Source: Bradyrhizobium vignae (lineage in GTDB: Bacteria; Pseudomonadota; Alphaproteobacteria; Rhizobiales; Xanthobacteraceae). From it: DNA of 51,127 nt. Shown in pieces: positions 46,986 to 51,127 of this stretch; position 1 is the first letter of the stretch; every line of letters starts with the position of its first letter. Location of the stretch: assembly GCF_004114425.1 (NCBI RefSeq), contig NZ_RDQF01000051.1:5001-56127 (forward strand). Reading direction: 5' to 3'. The notes under the pieces are model-generated. The model did not search any database. It saw only the letters and a program-made list of their open reading frames with translations, and was not told the origin of the DNA. The position numbers and the translations under genes are program-made.

Positions 46986-47960
46986 ATGGCGCTGCCCACT
47001 CTCTTGAAGGATTCGCTCGAGCTGCCCGTCGTCGGCTCGCCCCTCTTCATCGTCTCCGGGCCGGAGCTGGTGATCGCCCAGTGCAAGGCGGGCGTGGTCG
47101 GGTCCTTTCCCGCGCTCAATGCCCGTCCGGCCGAGAAGCTCGACGAATGGCTGAGCCGCATCGAGGACGAGCTCGGCGAATACAGATCGCGCAATCCCGG
47201 CAAGAAGGTCGCGCCCTACGCCGTCAACCAGATCTGTCATACCTCCAACGACCGGCTGATGAAGGACATGGAGACCTGCGTCAAGCATAAGGCGCCCATC
47301 ATCATCACCTCGCTACGGCCGCCGGCGAAGATCGTCGAGGCCGCGCACTCCTATGGCGGGCTGGTGTTCCACGACGTCATCAACGTCAAGCATGCGCGCA
47401 AAGCCGCCGAGCAGGGCGTCGACGGCCTGATCCTGGTCTGCGCCGGTGCCGGCGGACATGCCGGCACGCTGTCGCCCTTCGCGCTGGTCCGCGAGGTCAA
47501 GCAATGGTTCGACGGCGCGATCCTGCTGTCGGGCGCGATCAGCGACGGCTTTGGCATCGCCTCCGCGCTGACGCTGGGCGCCGACCTCGCCTATATGGGC
47601 ACGCGCTTCATCGCCACGAGGGAAGCCAATGCCGACGAAGCCTACAAGTCGGCGCTGACGCAGCATGCCGCGCACGACATCGTCTACACCAACCTGTTCA
47701 CCGGCGTGCACGGCAACTATCTCGGCCCTTCGATCGCCGCCGCCGGCCTCGACCCGGGCAATCTCCCGGTCGCCGACAAATCGAAGATGAACTTTGGCTC
47801 CGGCGGCAACATGAAATCGAAAGCGTGGCGCGACATCTGGGGATCGGGCCAGGGCATCGGACAGATCACCGATGTCCCTCCCGTCGCGGAGCTCGTCGAC
47901 CGCATGAAGAGTGAATTCGATCAGGCCGGTCAGGATTTCCTGATGCGCGTGAGCGCCTGA
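46986..47960 (+). CDS. Nitronate monooxygenase family protein
   Basis: A 324-residue FMN-dependent TIM-barrel enzyme of the 2-nitropropane dioxygenase/nitronate monooxygenase family. The phosphate-binding region is AGAGGHAG and the later barrel strand reads ALTLGADLAYMGTRF. Start at 46986 because AGGAGG at 46975-46980 gives a 5-nt spacing; the ATG at 46983 is too close. It is first in an operon with a binding protein and an acyl-CoA ligase. The substrate may be a nitronate or an enoyl compound; related proteins include enoyl-ACP reductase FabK-like enzymes. Confidence 0.88.
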   Translation: MALPTLLKDSLELPVVGSPLFIVSGPELVIAQCKAGVVGSFPALNARPAEKLDEWLSRIEDELGEYRSRNPGKKVAPYAVNQICHTSNDRLMKDMETCVKHKAPIIITSLRPPAKIVEAAHSYGGLVFHDVINVKHARKAAEQGVDGLILVCAGAGGHAGTLSPFALVREVKQWFDGAILLSGAISDGFGIASALTLGADLAYMGTRFIATREANADEAYKSALTQHAAHDIVYTNLFTGVHGNYLGPSIAAAGLDPGNLPVADKSKMNFGSGGNMKSKAWRDIWGSGQGIGQITDVPPVAELVDRMKSEFDQAGQDFLMRVSA

Positions 47961-47996
47961 CGTCTCGGACCGGGCAAGAAAAAAAGGGAGGACATC

Positions 47997-49181
47997 ATGA
48001 AGCTGGCAGCCGCATTGATCGGCCTGTCCCTGCTGGCGCTCGCCAGCGGCGGCGCCCATGCCGAAGGCAGCGGCGAGATCCGCATCGGACAAACCCTGCC
48101 CTATAGCGGCCCGGCCTCCGGCTTCGGCGCGATCGGGCGGACGCAGGAGGCCTTCTTCGAGAAGGTCAATGCCGAGGGCGGCATCAACGGCCGCAAGGTC
48201 AAGTTCATCACGCTGGACGATGCCTACTCGCCGCCAAAAACAGTCGAGCAGACCCGCAAGCTGGTGGAACAGGACGAAGTGCTGATGATGTTCGGCTCGC
48301 TCGGCACCGCCACCAACAGCGCCGTGCAGCGCTATCTCAACGGCAAGAAAGTCCCGCAGCTGTTCGTGCTCTCGGGCGCGACGAAATGGGCCGATCCGCA
48401 GAAATATCCGTGGACCATGCCCGGCATGGCCGCCTACGAGTCCGAGGGCGTGGTCTATGGCAAGCACGTGCTGCGGACCAAGCCCGACGCCAAGATCGCC
48501 ATCCTGTCCCAGAACGATGATTTCGGCCGCGACTATGTCGCGGGCTTCAAACGCGCGCTCGGCGCCAAGGCCGCCAGCATGATCGTTGCGGAGCAGACCT
48601 ATGAGACCAGCGCGCCGACGATCAGCTCGCAGCTCTCGACCCTGAAGGCGTCGGGCGCCGACGTGCTGTTCGGCGTCGTGCTCGGCAAGTTCACCTCGCA
48701 GATGATCAAGGGCGTGGCCGAGATCGGCTGGAAGCCCGAGCTGTTCTTCGTGCCGACCTCGGCCTCGTCGATCTCGTTCCTGGAGCCCGCCGGGCTCGAC
48801 AACGCCGTCGGCCTGATCTCGTCGAGCAACCAGAAGGACACGATGGACCCGCAATGGGCCAACGATCCCGGTGTGAAGGAATATTTCGCCTTCATGAAGC
48901 ACTACATGCCGAACGCGGATCTCTCCAATTCCAACTACGCAGCCGGCTACCACTATGCGACACTGCTGATGACCGTGCTGAAGGCGTGCAAGGATGATTT
49001 CAGCCGCGACAACATCATGCGCCAGGCGGCCTCGCTGAAGGAGGTGAAGCTGCCGCTGCTGCTGCCGGGCATGGCAGTTTCGACCGGCTCCGACGACTAT
49101 CTGCCGTTCCAGCAGCTTCAGCTCCGGCGCTTCAACGGCAAGAGCTGGGTGGGGTTCGGTGACGTGCTGGACGATCGCTAG
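47997..49181 (+). CDS. Branched-chain amino acid-type ABC transporter substrate-binding protein
   Basis: A 394-residue periplasmic-binding protein (LivJ/K, Peripla_BP_6 type). The signal peptide covers 1-22 (cleavage after GGAHA). IRIGQTLPYSGPASGFG, VNAEGGINGRKVKFITLDD and ILSQNDDFGRDYV are typical of this family. GGGAGG precedes the ATG. Permease and ATPase genes are not adjacent, so it must share a transporter encoded elsewhere. Operon partners suggest an aromatic or acyl ligand. Confidence 0.95.
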   Translation: MKLAAALIGLSLLALASGGAHAEGSGEIRIGQTLPYSGPASGFGAIGRTQEAFFEKVNAEGGINGRKVKFITLDDAYSPPKTVEQTRKLVEQDEVLMMFGSLGTATNSAVQRYLNGKKVPQLFVLSGATKWADPQKYPWTMPGMAAYESEGVVYGKHVLRTKPDAKIAILSQNDDFGRDYVAGFKRALGAKAASMIVAEQTYETSAPTISSQLSTLKASGADVLFGVVLGKFTSQMIKGVAEIGWKPELFFVPTSASSISFLEPAGLDNAVGLISSSNQKDTMDPQWANDPGVKEYFAFMKHYMPNADLSNSNYAAGYHYATLLMTVLKACKDDFSRDNIMRQAASLKEVKLPLLLPGMAVSTGSDDYLPFQQLQLRRFNGKSWVGFGDVLDDR

Positions 49182-49196
49182 ACTCGAGGACACACA

Positions 49197-50711
49197 ATGA
49201 TCATCAGCGGTGAGCGCCAGATCGGCTACGACGAGATCCAGGCGCGCATCAGACGCGCGGCAAGCGGGCTGCGCACCCTCGGCCTTGCCGAAGGCGCGCC
49301 AGTCGCCATGATGCTGCGCAACGATTTCGCCCTGTTCGAGGTGGTCGCGGCCTCGGCCGCGCTCGGCAGCCCCGTGGTGCCGATCAACTGGCACCTGAAA
49401 GCCGGGGAGGTCCGCTATATCCTGACGGATAGCGCTGCGAAGATCCTGGTCTGCCACGCCGACCTGCTGCCGCAAATTCGTGGCGGCATTCCGGAAGATG
49501 TCCGCCTGCTCGTCGTCGCGACGCCGCCCGAGCTGGCGACGACCTTCGCCATTCCCCATGAGCTGACCGAGGTCCCGGCCGGACTGACCGATTGGGACCG
49601 CTGGCGCAACAGTCATCCGGAAATGCAGGAGCCGCCGCGCCGTGCCGCGGCGATGATCTACACGTCGGGGACCACGGGCATGCCGAAGGGCGTGCGGCGC
49701 ATGCCGATGCAGCCGGAACAGGCGGCCGCCTCCGAGCGCGTCGGCGCGATCGCCTACGGCATCAAGCCGCGCGAGGACCAGGTCGTGCTGATCAACGGGC
49801 CAATGTATCACTCCGCGCCGCATTCCTACGGCATGATGGCCTTCCGCAACGGCTGCACCATCGTGCTGCAGGCGCGGTTCGACGCCGAGGAGTTGCTGGC
49901 GCTGATCGAGCGCCACCGGGTGACGCATATCCACATGGTGCCGACCATGTTCGTCCGCCTGTTGCGCCTGTCCGAGGCCGTCAGGCAGCACTACGACCTG
50001 TCGTCGCTGCGCTTCGTCGTGCATGGCGCCGCGCCCTGCCCGCCCGAGGTCAAGCGCGCCATGATCGATTGGTGGGGACCGGTCATCAACGAATATTTCG
50101 GCTCGACCGAGACCGGCATCCCGGTGTGGCACTCGGCCGAGGAGGCGCTGAGGAAGCCCGGCACGGTGGGCCGCGCCATCGAAGGCGGCATCGTCAAGAT
50201 TTTTCGCGATGACGGCAGCCTTTGCGACGTCAATGAGGTCGGCGAGATCTACATGCGCCAAACGGCGGTGCCGGACTTCGACTATCACGGCAAGGCGCAG
50301 GCCCGCGCCGAAGCCGGACGCGACGGCCTGGTCAGCGTCGGCGACGTCGGCTATCTCGACGAAGACGGCTATCTGTTCCTGTGCGACCGCAAGCGCGACA
50401 TGGTGATCTCGGGCGGCGTCAACATCTATCCCGCCGAGATCGAGAACGTGCTGATCGCAATGCAAGGGGTGCGCGACTGCGCCGTGTTCGGCATTCCCGA
50501 CGCCGAATTTGGCGAGCGGCTGTGCGCCTGCATCGAGCCGGAGCCCGGTGCGCAGCTCACGGCCGCGGGCGTGCAGGCTTTTCTGCGCGAGCGATTGGCC
50601 AATTTCAAGGTGCCGAAGGAGGTCCAATTCCTGGACGCGCTGCCCCGTGAGGCGACCGGAAAGATCTTCAAGCGCAAGCTGCGTGATCCTTATTGGGCAA
50701 ACCGGAGTTGA
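49197..50711 (+). CDS. Acyl-CoA synthetase (AMP-forming)
   Basis: A 504-residue ANL-superfamily ligase that activates a carboxylic acid to its CoA thioester through an acyl-adenylate. The P-loop is IYTSGTTGMPKGV, then STETG, YLDEDGYLFLCDRKRDM, GGVNIYPAEIENVL, and the C-terminal Lys in PREATGKIFKRKLR. The start at 49197 has CGAGGAC; the N-terminus is slightly short. It is the last gene of the LysR-associated operon and probably activates the imported acid. Confidence 0.92.
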   Translation: MIISGERQIGYDEIQARIRRAASGLRTLGLAEGAPVAMMLRNDFALFEVVAASAALGSPVVPINWHLKAGEVRYILTDSAAKILVCHADLLPQIRGGIPEDVRLLVVATPPELATTFAIPHELTEVPAGLTDWDRWRNSHPEMQEPPRRAAAMIYTSGTTGMPKGVRRMPMQPEQAAASERVGAIAYGIKPREDQVVLINGPMYHSAPHSYGMMAFRNGCTIVLQARFDAEELLALIERHRVTHIHMVPTMFVRLLRLSEAVRQHYDLSSLRFVVHGAAPCPPEVKRAMIDWWGPVINEYFGSTETGIPVWHSAEEALRKPGTVGRAIEGGIVKIFRDDGSLCDVNEVGEIYMRQTAVPDFDYHGKAQARAEAGRDGLVSVGDVGYLDEDGYLFLCDRKRDMVISGGVNIYPAEIENVLIAMQGVRDCAVFGIPDAEFGERLCACIEPEPGAQLTAAGVQAFLRERLANFKVPKEVQFLDALPREATGKIFKRKLRDPYWANRS

Positions 50712-50799
50712 GGGCACGCGAACGAACAGCGTTGAGGTTGCAAACGGGGCGGCCATAGTTGCCAGGCGCTGTGACTATGAGCACAGCTTGAGCAACATC

Positions 50800-50875
50800 G
50801 TCATTGCGAGCGCAGCGAAGCAAATCCAGGTTGTCTTCGCGGAGGGATTCTGGATTGCTTCGCTGCGCTCGCAAT
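50800..50875. repeat. Palindromic intergenic repeat, family A copy 2
   Basis: The arms read GTCATTGCGAGCGCAGCGAA and TTCGCTGCGCTCGCAAT, with the core GCAAATCCAG ... CGCGGAGGGATTCTGGATTG shared with copy 1 at 15268-15357. It lies between the acyl-CoA ligase and the gene at the right edge. Confidence 0.85.
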
Positions 50876-50928
50876 TGTGCATGTTCAATAATTCGCTGAT
50901 TGGATCGCTCCAGCGGAGGAACGATCCG

Positions 50929-51127
50929 ATGCGAGACAACAGCTATGACCGAACGGTTGAACGCAACTATCTGCAGAAGTGGCGTTTTCTGATTTGGGAG
51001 TATGAGGCGGTGAAGGCTGGCCGATCGCCGCTGTTCAAGCGGGTCGGCGACTTCTACCGGCACCACGGGACCTGCTCGCAGACGTTCCGCAAGTATTACA
51101 ATCGCTATCTGCAGAGCGGCGAGGACG
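50929..51127 (+). CDS. Helix-turn-helix transposase-like protein, partial
   Basis: An open frame from the ATG at 50929 (GGAGG at 50915-50919) to the window edge, 66 codons without a stop. It begins MRDNSYDRTVERNYLQKWRF and includes FKRVGDFYRHHGTCSQTF and KYYNRYLQSG, a basic HTH-like segment. From memory this resembles the N-terminus of rhizobial IS-type transposases or integrases with an HTH domain. The family and completeness cannot be judged because the gene runs off the window. Confidence 0.6.
   Translation, partial: MRDNSYDRTVERNYLQKWRFLIWEYEAVKAGRSPLFKRVGDFYRHHGTCSQTFRKYYNRYLQSGED

Noticed and set aside
47313..50756. A 1,147-codon open frame antisense to the binding-protein and ligase genes
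   Set aside because: It crosses three recognisable genes on the other strand and shows only shadow-type composition.

Overview
This window looks like a chromosomal segment of a Bradyrhizobium-type alphaproteobacterium (Nitrobacteraceae). The reasons are the GC-rich coding sequence, the rrn order 16S-tRNA-Ile-tRNA-Ala, a SAM-II riboswitch in front of metX, a 221-residue TlpA with its Cys pair at 107/110, the lysA-lptM-argH order, and dispersed palindromic repeats typical of this group. The genus call is inference from gene content; I ran no search.

Layout. 1-2377 is the 5' part of an rRNA operon on the minus strand (tRNA-Ala, tRNA-Ile, 16S, leader, and a near-consensus promoter at 2349-2377); the 23S lies off the left edge. 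2934-8458 holds a membrane-anchored M23 peptidase, an SPW-repeat membrane protein, a small membrane protein, a periplasmic beta-propeller and two small unknown genes. 8476-11190 is an AT-richer minus-strand cassette: lipoprotein, GH24 lysozyme, and a protein with a transpeptidase-like His/Cys motif. The last two share an uncharacterised N-terminal module. 11574-16022 holds clpB with its terminator, a MOSC protein and a secreted CHAP-like protein. 16238-22353 holds an alpha/beta hydrolase, metX-metW under a SAM-II riboswitch, and chorismate mutase-hisC-tyrA.

22440-32180 is mostly envelope and division housekeeping: a DUF2125 protein, ChaC-like cyclotransferase, PlsC acyltransferase, YdcF-like protein, ftsEX, a zinc-ribbon membrane protein, a CpdR-like response regulator and a large TIGR02302/DUF4175 protein. 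32349-37816 has a carboxymuconolactone decarboxylase-like protein, a beta-hydroxyacid dehydrogenase, lysA-lptM-argH, tlpA and a YjfB-like small protein. 38003-40787 is etfBA plus 3-hydroxybutyryl-CoA dehydrogenase. 40913-45923 has a cobalamin adenosyltransferase, a HIG1-like protein, a YihY/BrkB protein, a soluble hybrid histidine kinase, gluQRS and an AlkA-type glycosylase. 45920-50711 has a LysR regulator divergent from a nitronate monooxygenase - branched-chain-type binding protein - acyl-CoA ligase operon. The right edge enters a probable transposase-type gene.

Most of the window is core chromosome. The part most likely to hold something undescribed is the 8.4-11.2 kb cassette: three tightly spaced envelope genes, two of them different cell-wall-active proteins carrying one to two copies of the same roughly 45-50-residue module.
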